Source: Haematobia irritans
Lineage: Eukaryota > Arthropoda > Insecta > Diptera > Muscidae
DNA: 64,000 nucleotides
NCBI RefSeq assembly: GCF_050003625.1
Contig: NC_134400.1
Location: forward strand, 50,534,066-50,598,065
Direction of reading: 5' to 3'
Part shown: in pieces, positions 22,492-31,558 of the stretch
Position numbering within the stretch: position 1 is the stretch's first letter
Layout of the letters: each line of letters starts with the position of its first letter
Notes under the pieces: model-generated
The model's database searches: none
Told to the model about the DNA's origin: nothing
The model's input: only the letters and a program-made list of their open reading frames with translations
Made by a program: the position numbers and the translations under genes

Positions 22492-24042
22492 ATGGCAGAA
22501 CCCATTCTATTGCATAAATTTAAAAAATTTGCGGCATTATTTTTAGAATTTGAGAAGGAATACAATGCGATGTCTAGTACTGAACATACTATGTATACGG
22601 TAGAACTTCGTAAGGAAGAATTTAAAGGTTTGTGGAATAAGGTCAAGGCATCTTTCGAGAAATTTAATATAGATTGTGATTGTTCCGAAGAACAGGAAAG
22701 GGAGGCATCTGACCTGTTTAGACAGTGTCGGGAGGCATATATAACATGTGCTGCAGAAATGGGTCAACTTTCTCAAACTTTTTTGAACAGGTCGGTTCTC
22801 ACGTCGACAATACTTCCCGCTAGTCAGAATACCCCTCAGCCAGGGGAGAATCGTATTAACGATCATCGGTTGCGGTTGCCCCCTTGCACCACAGAGATTT
22901 TTCACGGTGACTATCTTTCTTGGCCATCTTTCAGGGATATGTTTACGGCAGTTTATATCGATTGTCCGTCTATAACGCCTGTCGAAAAATTGTTCTATTT
23001 GCGTCAAAATACGCAAGGGGAAGCATTGGAAATCGTGAAGAAGTCACATTTGACTAATGAGGGATTCGAAGTTGCTTGGAATAATCTTAAGGATAGATAC
23101 GAGAATAAAAGAATCCTCGTGAATAGCCAACTGAAGATCCTCTTTAATTTATTACCCGTTAAATCAGAGTCCGCAAAAGAAATTAAAAGGCTCCAAAGGG
23201 AGATAAACAACTGCATAACTTCTCTACAGTTGCATGAAATTTGTATTGATAGTTGGGACCCAATATTTGTCTTTTTATGTTCAACAAGGCTTCCAGTTAC
23301 CACCTTATCCTTGTGGGAACAGACCGTGGAAAATAAGACGGAGATCTCCAAATGGGCGGATCTCGATAAGTTTTTAACCGCTAGATTCCAGTCGTTGGAA
23401 ACGGTTTTTGACTTTTCACATTCGGATATCAATGAACAGTCCATGAGATTGGACACTTCGCAAAGGAAGGTGAAAACTTATCAGGCTAGTACCAATAGAA
23501 TTATTTGTTATGCCTGCTCCCAGGAACATTTTCTGAAAAATTGCAGAGAATTCTTGCGAATGAATCATGAAGATCGGTTTGCTATTGTTAAAAATAATAA
23601 CCTCTGCATAAATTGTTTTAGCAATCGACATAAGCTGAACCAATGTCCCAGTAAACTTATTTGTGAAAAGTGTAGTTTGAGACATAATACATTATTGCAT
23701 CGTGAATCGCAAATATCGTTACCTGCCATTTCTAATAGGGTCGGTACGGAAGTCCCTACAACAAGCCATGTATCTTCTTCGGGTACATCTTCAAGTGAGC
23801 AACGTATTCAAAATTGTTTTGCTAGGACATCTAAGCATGTTCTCTTGGGGACTGCCATGGTGAATATTAGGGTGAAAGGAATCATTTACAGTGCGAGAGC
23901 ATTATTGGACCCGGGATCACAAGCTTCATTCATTTCGGAGAGACTACAGAGACGGATTGGTTTACCTACTACCAAGGTGAACGCTAGGATATCGGGTTTG
24001 ACTGACACAGGCAGGACTGACACAGAAACAATGTATTTTTGA
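22492..24042 (+). CDS. gag: BEL/Pao Gag with zinc knuckles and start of the protease
   Basis: A 516-residue frame starting at an ATG in good context (TAACATGG) after the leader. Residues about 130-300 hold the DUF1759 signature (FHGDYLSWPSFRDMFT, LFYLRQNTQGEALEIV). Residues 338-403 carry cysteine/histidine zinc knuckles (CYACSQEHFLKNC, CINCFSNRHKLNQC, CEKCSLRHNTLLH) that bind the RNA genome. From residue 455 a retropepsin-like DUF1758 domain begins with catalytic LLDPGSQ at about 471-477; the usual second residue is Ser, here Pro. The frame ends at TGA 24040-24042, in the middle of the protease domain, and the remainder is in the +1 frame of the next CDS. Gag forms the particle core. Expression of Pol would need frameshifting at the end of this frame, or the stop reflects a one-base insertion in the T-run at 24036-24040. 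Confidence 0.9.
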   Translation: MAEPILLHKFKKFAALFLEFEKEYNAMSSTEHTMYTVELRKEEFKGLWNKVKASFEKFNIDCDCSEEQEREASDLFRQCREAYITCAAEMGQLSQTFLNRSVLTSTILPASQNTPQPGENRINDHRLRLPPCTTEIFHGDYLSWPSFRDMFTAVYIDCPSITPVEKLFYLRQNTQGEALEIVKKSHLTNEGFEVAWNNLKDRYENKRILVNSQLKILFNLLPVKSESAKEIKRLQREINNCITSLQLHEICIDSWDPIFVFLCSTRLPVTTLSLWEQTVENKTEISKWADLDKFLTARFQSLETVFDFSHSDINEQSMRLDTSQRKVKTYQASTNRIICYACSQEHFLKNCREFLRMNHEDRFAIVKNNNLCINCFSNRHKLNQCPSKLICEKCSLRHNTLLHRESQISLPAISNRVGTEVPTTSHVSSSGTSSSEQRIQNCFARTSKHVLLGTAMVNIRVKGIIYSARALLDPGSQASFISERLQRRIGLPTTKVNARISGLTDTGRTDTETMYF

Positions 24043-24043
24043 A
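24037..24043 (+). promoter_or_regulatory. Candidate +1 frameshift site TTT TGA A
   Basis: The gag frame reads TTT then the stop TGA. Moving one base forward on the T-run pairs the same tRNA with TTT again and continues into the open pol frame, which is open from 24002. A slow UGA codon after a slippery codon is the logic of known +1 sites (antizyme, bacterial RF2). The alternative is a single-base insertion in a five-T run. Confidence 0.5.
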
Positions 24044-27000
24044 TTGACTTCAGATAGCGACGAAGACATCAGAGTTGAAGTGTGTGGTTTGGTACTGCCC
24101 CAACTTACAGGTAAACTTCCAAGTTCGTCGATTTCGCTTCCGGTAAATATTTCTTTGGATGGTATAAAATTAGCGGACCCATATTTTGCAAAAAGCGATC
24201 AAATTGACGTTTTGATAGGTGCGGATGTCTATCCACAGATTATTTTGGACGGAATGCAGCGGAATGTACTTGGTTCTCTCGTGGCCCAGAATACAGTATT
24301 TGGTTGGGTATTAACTGGGCAACTTGATTGTGAAAGACATAGTTCGGATACTACCGTTTCCTTTTGCACCGAGGTTTTTTTGGGCCAGCAATTAGAAAAG
24401 TTTTGGAAATTGGAAGAGCCTCCAAGAGCTTCTATGATGACAGAAGGAGAGACTTACTGTGAAGAATTATATCAGAAAACGACCAGGAGGTCTCAAGATG
24501 GACGTTTTATAGTATGTCTTCCTTTTAAGCCTCAACATGCAGACGGGAAAGGTTTAGGATTATCGCGGACAAAAGCATTTAGACAATTTATGCGGAATGA
24601 ATCGTCTTTGTTAAGGAAACCAGAATTGAAAGAGATGTATGATGCCGTGATTGGTGAATATGAGTCTTTGGGCCACATGGTTAAAGTAGATGAACCCAGC
24701 GGACAGGGTACTAATTTTTATTTACCTCATCACGCTGTAGTGAAGCCTGAAAGGACATCGACGAAGCTAAGAGTAGTGTTTAATGCTTCTTGTCCAACTT
24801 CTAGTGGCATGAGTCTAAATGATATCCTATACCCTGGACCTGTTTTACAAAACGATTTGGTGTTGTTGATTATAAGATGGCGTTTTTATCGTTATGTATT
24901 TAACGGTGACATTGAAAAGATGTATCGTCAAATACTGGTGGATGATAGACATACACGATTTCAAAGAATAATTTTCCGGACCGATCAGAAATTTTCTGTT
25001 CAAGATTTCGAACTGAAAACAGTGACTTTTGGTATAAATTGCGCACCGTTCTTAGCTATTCGGAGTTTGTTGCAACTGGCCAATGATGTAGAAAATGATC
25101 TTCCTTTGGCAGCAAGGATTTTAAGGAACATGATGTATGTTGATGATGCACTCGCTGGAGCACATGAATTATCTTTGGCAATAGACGCTAGGAACCAACT
25201 GATCGCGGCTTTATCTTCGGCGGGATTTTCTATGAGAAAATGGACATCGAACGATGAACGTATATTGACAGATATTCCCGTCGAGGATCTTTTAAGTGAA
25301 CATTTTTTGGAAATCGATGAGGATAGCAAGGCAAAAACATTGGGCATTAGATGGAATGCCAAGAAAGATATTTTCTATTTTTCGGTAAAGCCTATAAGTC
25401 GAAAGGGTGATTTTACAAAAAGAGAGGTGTTGTCCATTATCGCTACACTATTCGATCCTGCAGGTTGGTTGGGACCTATAATAATTGTGGCAAAGATGTT
25501 GATGCAAAAAATATGGACTGAGAAGACGGATTGGGATGAATGTTTGTCCGAGTCTAGTACCCTTCGGTGGCGTCAGTTCATTGATGATTACGAGCATATA
25601 AACAATATTGAATTGACACGTTGGATAGGATTTAGTCCAAATTGTCAAGTGGAAATTCATGGATTCTCCGACGCCTCTGAAAAGGCTTATGGGGCATGTG
25701 TTTATGCGCGGATAAAGTCCGTTCATGGGGCTATTCAGACCCATTTGTTGCTTGCGAAATCGAGGGTGGCTCCTGTGAAGACTATTTCCCTCCCACGGCT
25801 GGAACTTTGTGGAGCACTTTTATTAGCGGAACTGATAGATGTTTTAAGGACCGACTTGAAATTAGATAGCAAGAGTATAAAATATGCTTGTTGGTCTGAC
25901 TCTACGATCGTACTGGCTTGGCTTCAAAAGCCTCCTGCTTCATGGACTACTTTTGTTTCTAATAGAGAGTCGAAGATTGTTGACTTGGTGGGGAAGGACT
26001 GTTGGGGACACATTGCTTCAGAGCATAACCCGGCGGATATACTTAGTAGAGGGCTTCGAGCACAAGAATTGGATGGGAATACCTTGTGGTGGCATGGACC
26101 ATCGTTTATAAGGGATTCGAATTATGGGTCATTTCAATCTCAGGATGAATTTCACACGGATGAGGAATGTCGTGATATTACTGCCCACTTCTCCTATATT
26201 AGCGATTTTGAAGATATTCTTGTTCGATTCTCGTCCTATTCGAGGGCGTTACGGGTAATGGCTTACGTCTATAAATTTATTTCATTGTTAAAAGGGAAGT
26301 CGCCACCGATGGTAGACCTGCAGGTTTCCTTTAGTGAGCTGCAATTTGTGAAAACAAGCCTTGTTGTTGTTGCACAAAAAGTATACTTTCCGAAAGAATA
26401 TTTCAGTTTGACCAATGATAGTCCTCTGCCTACGTCAAGCAAACTGCTTAGTTTGAACCCTTTCATCGATAAAGAGGGTGTGATCCGAGTGGGAGGACGA
26501 TTATCCAATGCAATTTCTTTGTCATTTAATGAGAAACATCCAGTCATTCTGCCGAATGAAAGCAAATTTTCACGTCTCTTGATCAACTTTATTCATGAAA
26601 TTACATTGCATGGAGGAAATCAGTTAATGCTTAGGGTACTTAGGTCAGAATTTTGGATCCCAAGGGCTAAGAATTTGATAAGGAATGTTATAAGAAACTG
26701 CAGAATCTGCACTATTTGCGCGAAGAAATCAAAGGAACAGATTATGGCAGCTTTGCCAGTGTCCAGAACTATCCTTGACAGACCTTTTACCCGAACGGGC
26801 GTGGATTTCGCTGGCCCATTTGACATTAAATATTATACAGGTAGAGCTTGTTTGATAACTAAAGGTTATGCTTCGATTTTTATTTGTTTTGCCACCCGAG
26901 CTATTCACTTGGAAGCTGTTAGTGATTTAACAACGGCCACCTTTCTCGCAGCATTTGCCAGATTTGTTTCTCGACGCGGTTGTCCAAAGGAAATGTTTTC

Positions 27001-27697
27001 GGACAATGGGACGAATTTCGTGGGAGCCGCAAGAGCATTGCGGGTTGAATATCGGAATTTTATTCGGGATATGAGTTCAGAAGTTGTTCACTTATATGCG
27101 AATAATGGGCTAGATTGGCACTTTAACCCAGCAGGCGCACCGCACATGGGGGGCCTTTGGGAGGCAGGCGTCAAGTCTTTCAAACATCATTTTAAAAGAG
27201 TTGCATTTAACTTAAAGTATACCTTTGAAGAATTTTCGACCCTGTTGGCACGGATTGAATCATGTTTAAACTCGAGACCCCTTTGTCCATTGTCGGAGGA
27301 CGTTTTTTGTCTTGATGCTCTGACCCGCGGACATTTTCTAATTGGTGGTCCCCTTTTGTCCCCCCCCGAACCGAGAATCAGTGAGGCTCCTATTTCTATT
27401 ATAAATCGATGGCAGCGAGTAAAAGCAATAAACCAAAATTTGTGTGTGCGTTGGAAAGAGGAGTATTTGAGAGAGATTATTAAGCGAAATAAATGGAAAA
27501 CAGATGAAGTAAATGTGAAGATAGATGATATGGTTGTTATTCGTGATGACAATTTGCCGCCCAACGAGTGGAGATTGGGCCGTATAGCAAAGGTTTTTCC
27601 TGGCGCGGATGGGAAAGTCAGGGTTGCAGAGATTCGAACGTCGAAGGGACTGCTAGTAAGACCGATAGTTAAACTGGTTCCTCTTCCTATGGATTAA
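24041..27697 (+). CDS. pol: BEL/Pao Pol polyprotein: protease end, RT, RNase H, integrase
   Basis: About 1218 residues, no AUG of its own near the start; the frame begins inside the protease domain. Numbering from codon 24044, residues 1-100 complete the DUF1758 region (LADPYFAKSDQIDVLIGAD). RT spans about 225-410 with KLRVVFNAS, FNGDIEKMYRQI (first Asp), TFGINCAPFLA and the catalytic YVDD near 365. RNase H spans 535-670 with GFSDASEKAYGA, LPRLELCGALL, CWSDSTIVLAWL and EHNPADILSRG supplying the D-E-D-D set. The integrase has an HHCC zinc finger (HEITLHGGNQ… CRICTIC, about 850-892) and a DDE core with GVDFAGPF, FSDNGTNF and GGLWEAGVKSF near 921, 987 and 1040. A DUF5641-type C terminus (DDNLPPNEWRLGRI) closes it. 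All catalytic residues look intact, so the element may be active. Confidence 0.95.
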   Translation, partial: ELTSDSDEDIRVEVCGLVLPQLTGKLPSSSISLPVNISLDGIKLADPYFAKSDQIDVLIGADVYPQIILDGMQRNVLGSLVAQNTVFGWVLTGQLDCERHSSDTTVSFCTEVFLGQQLEKFWKLEEPPRASMMTEGETYCEELYQKTTRRSQDGRFIVCLPFKPQHADGKGLGLSRTKAFRQFMRNESSLLRKPELKEMYDAVIGEYESLGHMVKVDEPSGQGTNFYLPHHAVVKPERTSTKLRVVFNASCPTSSGMSLNDILYPGPVLQNDLVLLIIRWRFYRYVFNGDIEKMYRQILVDDRHTRFQRIIFRTDQKFSVQDFELKTVTFGINCAPFLAIRSLLQLANDVENDLPLAARILRNMMYVDDALAGAHELSLAIDARNQLIAALSSAGFSMRKWTSNDERILTDIPVEDLLSEHFLEIDEDSKAKTLGIRWNAKKDIFYFSVKPISRKGDFTKREVLSIIATLFDPAGWLGPIIIVAKMLMQKIWTEKTDWDECLSESSTLRWRQFIDDYEHINNIELTRWIGFSPNCQVEIHGFSDASEKAYGACVYARIKSVHGAIQTHLLLAKSRVAPVKTISLPRLELCGALLLAELIDVLRTDLKLDSKSIKYACWSDSTIVLAWLQKPPASWTTFVSNRESKIVDLVGKDCWGHIASEHNPADILSRGLRAQELDGNTLWWHGPSFIRDSNYGSFQSQDEFHTDEECRDITAHFSYISDFEDILVRFSSYSRALRVMAYVYKFISLLKGKSPPMVDLQVSFSELQFVKTSLVVVAQKVYFPKEYFSLTNDSPLPTSSKLLSLNPFIDKEGVIRVGGRLSNAISLSFNEKHPVILPNESKFSRLLINFIHEITLHGGNQLMLRVLRSEFWIPRAKNLIRNVIRNCRICTICAKKSKEQIMAALPVSRTILDRPFTRTGVDFAGPFDIKYYTGRACLITKGYASIFICFATRAIHLEAVSDLTTATFLAAFARFVSRRGCPKEMFSDNGTNFVGAARALRVEYRNFIRDMSSEVVHLYANNGLDWHFNPAGAPHMGGLWEAGVKSFKHHFKRVAFNLKYTFEEFSTLLARIESCLNSRPLCPLSEDVFCLDALTRGHFLIGGPLLSPPEPRISEAPISIINRWQRVKAINQNLCVRWKEEYLREIIKRNKWKTDEVNVKIDDMVVIRDDNLPPNEWRLGRIAKVFPGADGKVRVAEIRTSKGLLVRPIVKLVPLPMD

Positions 27698-27721
27698 GCA
27701 GAACCTATCCGTCAATTACAT

Positions 27722-27773
27722 TTTGTTTTTTTTTCTTTTTTTCTTTTTTTCTTTGTTTTTTAAATATTTTTAG
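27722..27773 (+). promoter_or_regulatory. Candidate 3' splice site upstream of the third ORF
   Basis: A T-rich polypyrimidine run of about 40 bases is followed by TAAATATTTTTAG, five bases before the ATG of the third ORF. This is a textbook insect acceptor and would let ORF3 be translated from a spliced mRNA, as env is in retroviruses. Donor-like sites lie in the leader at 21337 and 21467. Inference from sequence only. Confidence 0.55.
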
Positions 27774-27777
27774 AATC

Positions 27778-28797
27778 ATGGTTAAGGCAAAGAAATATAA
27801 TTCAGAGAACCGCGGAAATAAGCAGAGAATTGTATGTCGAGTGTGTTTAAAAGATCACCCACTTAGATTTTGTAGCAAATTCTTGGCGATGAATTATTCG
27901 GAGCGTATGAGGATTGTGTCGATATACAGACACTGCGCAGGTTGTCTGGCTCACGATCATACATGGCGCACATGCAGTAGTGAAGGTCGATGTAAGAAAT
28001 GCGGCGATATGCACCACACTTTACTCCATAAGCCGGGACCACGTTCGGCCTGTAGGTCCATAAAAAGTGTGGTAAAGAGATTAGGACCTCGTTCGTCTAA
28101 GTCTCAAACTGATTTAGGACCTAGTTCGTCCAAATCCGACCGCAAAGATGGACCTAGTTCGTCCAAATCCAGACACAATGAAGGACCTAGTTCGTCCGAA
28201 ATCAGGAATAAAGATGGACCTAGATCGTCCTCGAAGGGGTCCAGACACGTTGTGCCATTTACACGCAGCCAGACCAGTATAGTAGATATCAAGGGAGTTA
28301 TGAGATCTGATATGACGTATAGTATACAAGAGACTGTGATGCTCCGTCCGACGGCAATGGTTAACATTATTTGTGGCGATCGGCATATATGTGAACGAGT
28401 TTTAATAGATCAAGGTTCTGAGATAACTATAATTGACGAGTCGCTGGCCCGTAAAATCGGTCTAAAGGTTGTCAAAATTGGAAATCGATTCAGATGCGCT
28501 TTGCAGCTTCGTGGATGCCACGAAGTCAGTAGTACCGTCGAAACCTATGCTGAAGTTCGTAAAAGGTTCACCATACAAACGCCAAGGAAATCAGTGGACT
28601 GTCGTATACTTGAAGAGTATCCTGGATTGCAATTAGCAGATCCTCTGTTCTACATGTCGGCTGCTGTGCACCTATCATTAGGAGGAGATTTGTATTCCAA
28701 GATTATACGCAACGGGGTCGCCGGTGGAACACTCGGGAAACCTCTTGCCCAATTTACTATATTCGGGTATATAATCTCTGGATCATGTTCGTCTTAA
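27778..28797 (+). CDS. Third ORF of the BEL/Pao element: zinc knuckles plus second retropepsin-like domain
   Basis: A 339-residue frame (ATG in ATCATGG) 80 bases after pol, where env would be. Residues 19-85 repeat the Gag nucleocapsid pattern (CRVCLKDHPLRFC, CAGCLAHDHTWRTC, CKKCGDMHHTLLH). Residues 102-152 are about five copies of an 11-12 residue repeat built on GPSSSKS. From about 190 to the end is a DUF1758-like domain: TAMVNI, catalytic-type LIDQGSE at 209-215, then LADPLF…LGGDLYSKII and QFTIFGYIISG. These match in order the Gag C terminus (TAMVNI, LLDPGSQ) and the Pol N terminus (LADPYF, GADVYPQII, NTVFGWVLTG). It therefore looks like a diverged duplicate of the zinc-knuckle/protease module, without RT. 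No signal peptide or membrane segment, so it is not an envelope protein. Function unknown; an RNA-binding or dominant-negative Gag-like role is possible. Confidence 0.85.
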   Translation: MVKAKKYNSENRGNKQRIVCRVCLKDHPLRFCSKFLAMNYSERMRIVSIYRHCAGCLAHDHTWRTCSSEGRCKKCGDMHHTLLHKPGPRSACRSIKSVVKRLGPRSSKSQTDLGPSSSKSDRKDGPSSSKSRHNEGPSSSEIRNKDGPRSSSKGSRHVVPFTRSQTSIVDIKGVMRSDMTYSIQETVMLRPTAMVNIICGDRHICERVLIDQGSEITIIDESLARKIGLKVVKIGNRFRCALQLRGCHEVSSTVETYAEVRKRFTIQTPRKSVDCRILEEYPGLQLADPLFYMSAAVHLSLGGDLYSKIIRNGVAGGTLGKPLAQFTIFGYIISGSCSS

Positions 28798-28868
28798 CTC
28801 TAGATTATTATTTTTACGTAAAAAAAAACATATCATTAAATTGCCATTTTGAGAATTGCAGAATACTG

Positions 28869-28882
28869 CAAAGGGGCCGGAA
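28869..28882 (+). promoter_or_regulatory. Polypurine tract
   Basis: CAAAGGGGCCGGAA abuts the 3' LTR and is the expected primer for plus-strand synthesis. It is shorter and less pure than many, with two C residues in it. Confidence 0.65.
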
Positions 28883-29401
28883 TGTTGACGTTGAGAGACA
28901 TCATGAGTCAACAGTTTTGAACTTTAAAAACAACGCCATCTATAAATTCAACTGGATGACTTTCTCGCAAAAATTATGAATCAGTTGCTGTAAGATATGG
29001 CCACATAGCGAGGAGCTTGGGACATTTTTTTATATATTAAGTTTATCATTTCTTTTATTATGAATATTTACTTGAATTTATGTAGGTGTTAGTGTATTAG
29101 AAGAAGTCAAACCGCGCGGTCATAGACCATTGTATTGAACTTTATTACAAAAGCCCATTGTATTGAAAAGAGAAGCGTGTAAATTATATATAGTGTTCTG
29201 AACAATAATTAAAAGAAATTATAGTTTAATAAAATACTTGGGAATATAATAAACTAGTGAATTGAAACATAAAGGTGTTTATTATTTGGCTGCATATTCC
29301 CTGCGTGCGGTATTGTGACTCTTTTTTTTTTTTGTTTTGTTGGCTCCTATAGTACTCCGCCGGTGTATCACGAAATACCCTTTACCAGGGGAAATTGAAC
29401 A
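28883..29401 (+). repeat. 3' long terminal repeat
   Basis: TGTTGACG to TTGAACA, 519 bp, differing from the 5' copy at one position that I can see. Followed by the ATAAA target duplication at 29402-29406. Confidence 0.95.
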
Positions 29402-30657
29402 ATAAAAATGGTTAGTTTATTATATTTCGAATAAAATGAGCTTTACTTCATTAAAATCGGTGCACAACTTTTGATTTTGTTCACGATTTACTGCATTGAT
29501 ATAAATCGCGATTTCCATACAAAAATAACACAACTTTTGATTTTGTTCACGATTTACTGGATTGATATAAATCTCGATTTCCGTACAAAAATAACATTTT
29601 CTAATAGGTAAGTGTTTGTATGTAATAAGTTAGTTTTTCATGGTTCTGTTGAATAAGAATTGAATATTGTTTTTATGGTTATTTGGGACACTGAATTTAA
29701 ATCTGCACTCGTTTTTTTTTTCTTTCAGCTCCACTTTTCGAAATATACCGTTATGTTTAAAATTAAGCCGCTACATATATTGTAATAACTTGAAAACGGT
29801 TCACCATATTACATTAAAAAAATCCGAAACTCCCAAACAATATTCTCTTTAAGCCGTACTTACATTGTTCTTCAATTTTCCAAGTAGTTTTTTACGTACA
29901 CATAACTTCAATATGAACTAAATCATAAGACCATTTTCGTACGATTCCCAAAAATAGTAAGAATAACTACCGTATGGTTAAAATGGTCATGATTTAGCTC
30001 CAATTATTTTCTCCTTTACTTTTAGTTAATTTTTTCCTTAATGAGAGAGTGCACTTTCGTGAACTGCAGTTAAAAATTACAACAGGGTTTAACAACATTT
30101 TGTGGAAATCTCAAAATGGTTCCATTTTCGTTTGGTTCCATTTTCGTACGAGTTATTTCATTCTCTATTTAGAAAAAATTATCTAAACTGTATTACAAAC
30201 GCTGACATCACTCCGATATCACAAAAATAAGTAAATATTTTTAAACAAATTGAAGAAATTTTATTAGACATAATTAAGTTTTTTCACTTGTTAAAGAAAA
30301 TTTTATAGTCAGAAGGAAAAAAATGGAGTTCAGATTTGCAAGAATGTCTTTAGTGCCATACGAAGTTCAAGATGGGCGCATTTGTAGTAAACTTTACAAA
30401 TTTGAAGAAATAAAGAACTATTTTGTGAAAAGTACAGATTTAGTAAATCGTTATACATCATTTGTATATAATTTTGTTATGTTATTTATTTTACCTGCAC
30501 ACGAAGTTCATTTGAGTCAATTTTTTTTATAACTCGCTATTTTCATTTTTATAATGGAAAATTTCAATTTATGCTTCAAATAGGTTAAAACAAATTAAGA
30601 ATTAATAAAATTGTATAAATTATTTAATTTTTGCCGAAAAATTGGTAAATCCATTCT
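29402..30657. other. Host flank with old repeats, no supported gene
   Basis: 29685-29885 is the second copy of the repeat at 18420-18575 plus 20225-20320. 29893-30000 matches one arm of the foldback element at 40475-40886. 29480-29600 contains two near-identical copies of a 60-bp phrase around TTGATTTTGTTCACGATTTACTG. Confidence 0.5.
30323..30532 (+). other. Short open frame with an N terminus shared elsewhere
   Basis: A 69-codon frame. The stretch ATGTCTTTAGTGCCATACGA at 30344 is nearly repeated at 56331 (ATGTCTTTGGCGCTATACGA), both continuing with AGTTCAA and both in coding phase (MSL-x-x-YEVQ). That suggests a remnant of an exon carried by a mobile element. I do not recognise a family and the second half looks degenerate. 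Confidence 0.25.
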
Positions 30658-30894
30658 AGAACAAGTATATACGGCCGTAAGTTTGGCCAGGCCGAATCTT
30701 ATGTACCCTCCACCATGGATTGCGTAGAAACTTCTACGAAAGACTGTCATCCACAATCGAATTACTTGGGTTGCGGTAACACTTGCCGGTGGCAAGATAT
30801 CTTAAAACTTCTTACCACTGTCTTCTCAATTGTAAGTTAGTCCATACGGGGTATATATTAAACAAAAAAGGCCGATTAAATACGTAAATAATTC

Positions 30895-31255
30895 AGTTTG
30901 ACAAAATTGTCTATAAAAATAAAATTTTGACAAAATTTTCTATAGCAATAAAATTTTGACAAAATTTTCTATAGAAATAAAATTTTGACAAAATTTTCTA
31001 TAGAAATAATATCTTGACAATATTTTGTACAGTAATAAAATTTCGACAAAATTTTCTTTAGAAATAAAATTTTGACAAAATTTTCTAAAGAAATAAAATC
31101 TTGACAAAAATTTTTATAGTAGTAAAATTTTGACAAAATTTTGTATAGAAATAAAATTTTGACAAAATTTTGTATAGAAATAAAATCTTGACAAAATGTT
31201 GTACAGTAATAAAATTTTGACAAAATTTTCTATAGTAACAAAATTTTGGTAGATT
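30895..31255 (-). repeat. Minisatellite, 29-30 bp unit
   Basis: About 12 copies of the inverted unit (AAAATTTTCTATAGAAATA with variants), ending at GGTAGATTATTTTTAC. Confidence 0.85.
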
Positions 31256-31309
31256 ATTTTTACTATGGACCAATTTTGGCATGGTTGTTAGCGGCCATAT
31301 ACTAGCGCA

Positions 31310-31558
31310 CACGCAGAGAAGGAATATGATCACCTCAAACATGTTTTAAGAGCAAAATGTTATTTTTGTACGGTGACCATGTAACATGTTTGTCTCTAAA
31401 ATGTTATTTTCTCGTCAAATATAACCTGCTTGCCGAAATCAGATACATGATTTCCGATAAAATAACATGGCTGCGAAAACCATGTTACATGGTTACCACC
31501 CAAAAATAACATTTTGCTCTTAAAACATGTTTGAGGTGATCATATTCCTTCTCTGGGT
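31310..31558. mobile_element. MITE with about 57-bp inverted repeats (249 bp)
   Basis: The left arm (31313-31368) and right arm (31500-31555) are almost perfect inverted repeats from CAGAGAAGGAATATGATCAC through AAAATGTTATTTTTG. The flanking GCA is duplicated (31307-31309 and 31559-31561). The empty site is seen at 53600-53615, ACTAGCGCAATGTACC. Three-base duplications are typical of PIF/Harbinger elements, but the class is not certain. It is non-coding. Confidence 0.75.

Larger units (their letters stand above)
20384..29401 (+). mobile_element. Complete BEL/Pao LTR retrotransposon (9018 bp)
   Basis: 519-bp LTRs, 5-bp ATAAA duplications, a tRNA primer site, a 1.6-kb leader, gag, pol and a third ORF, and a purine tract before the 3' LTR. 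Domain order protease-RT-RNase H-integrase with DUF1759, DUF1758, Peptidase_A17-like and DUF5641 signatures identifies BEL/Pao. I see a single substitution between the LTRs (TATACC versus TAGACC near 20626/29125), so insertion is recent. All frames are intact except a +1 offset between gag and pol. Confidence 0.95.

Noticed and set aside
27778..28797. ORF3 of the BEL element as an envelope gene
   Set aside because: No signal peptide, transmembrane helix or furin-type site; its motifs are zinc knuckles and a retropepsin-like domain instead.
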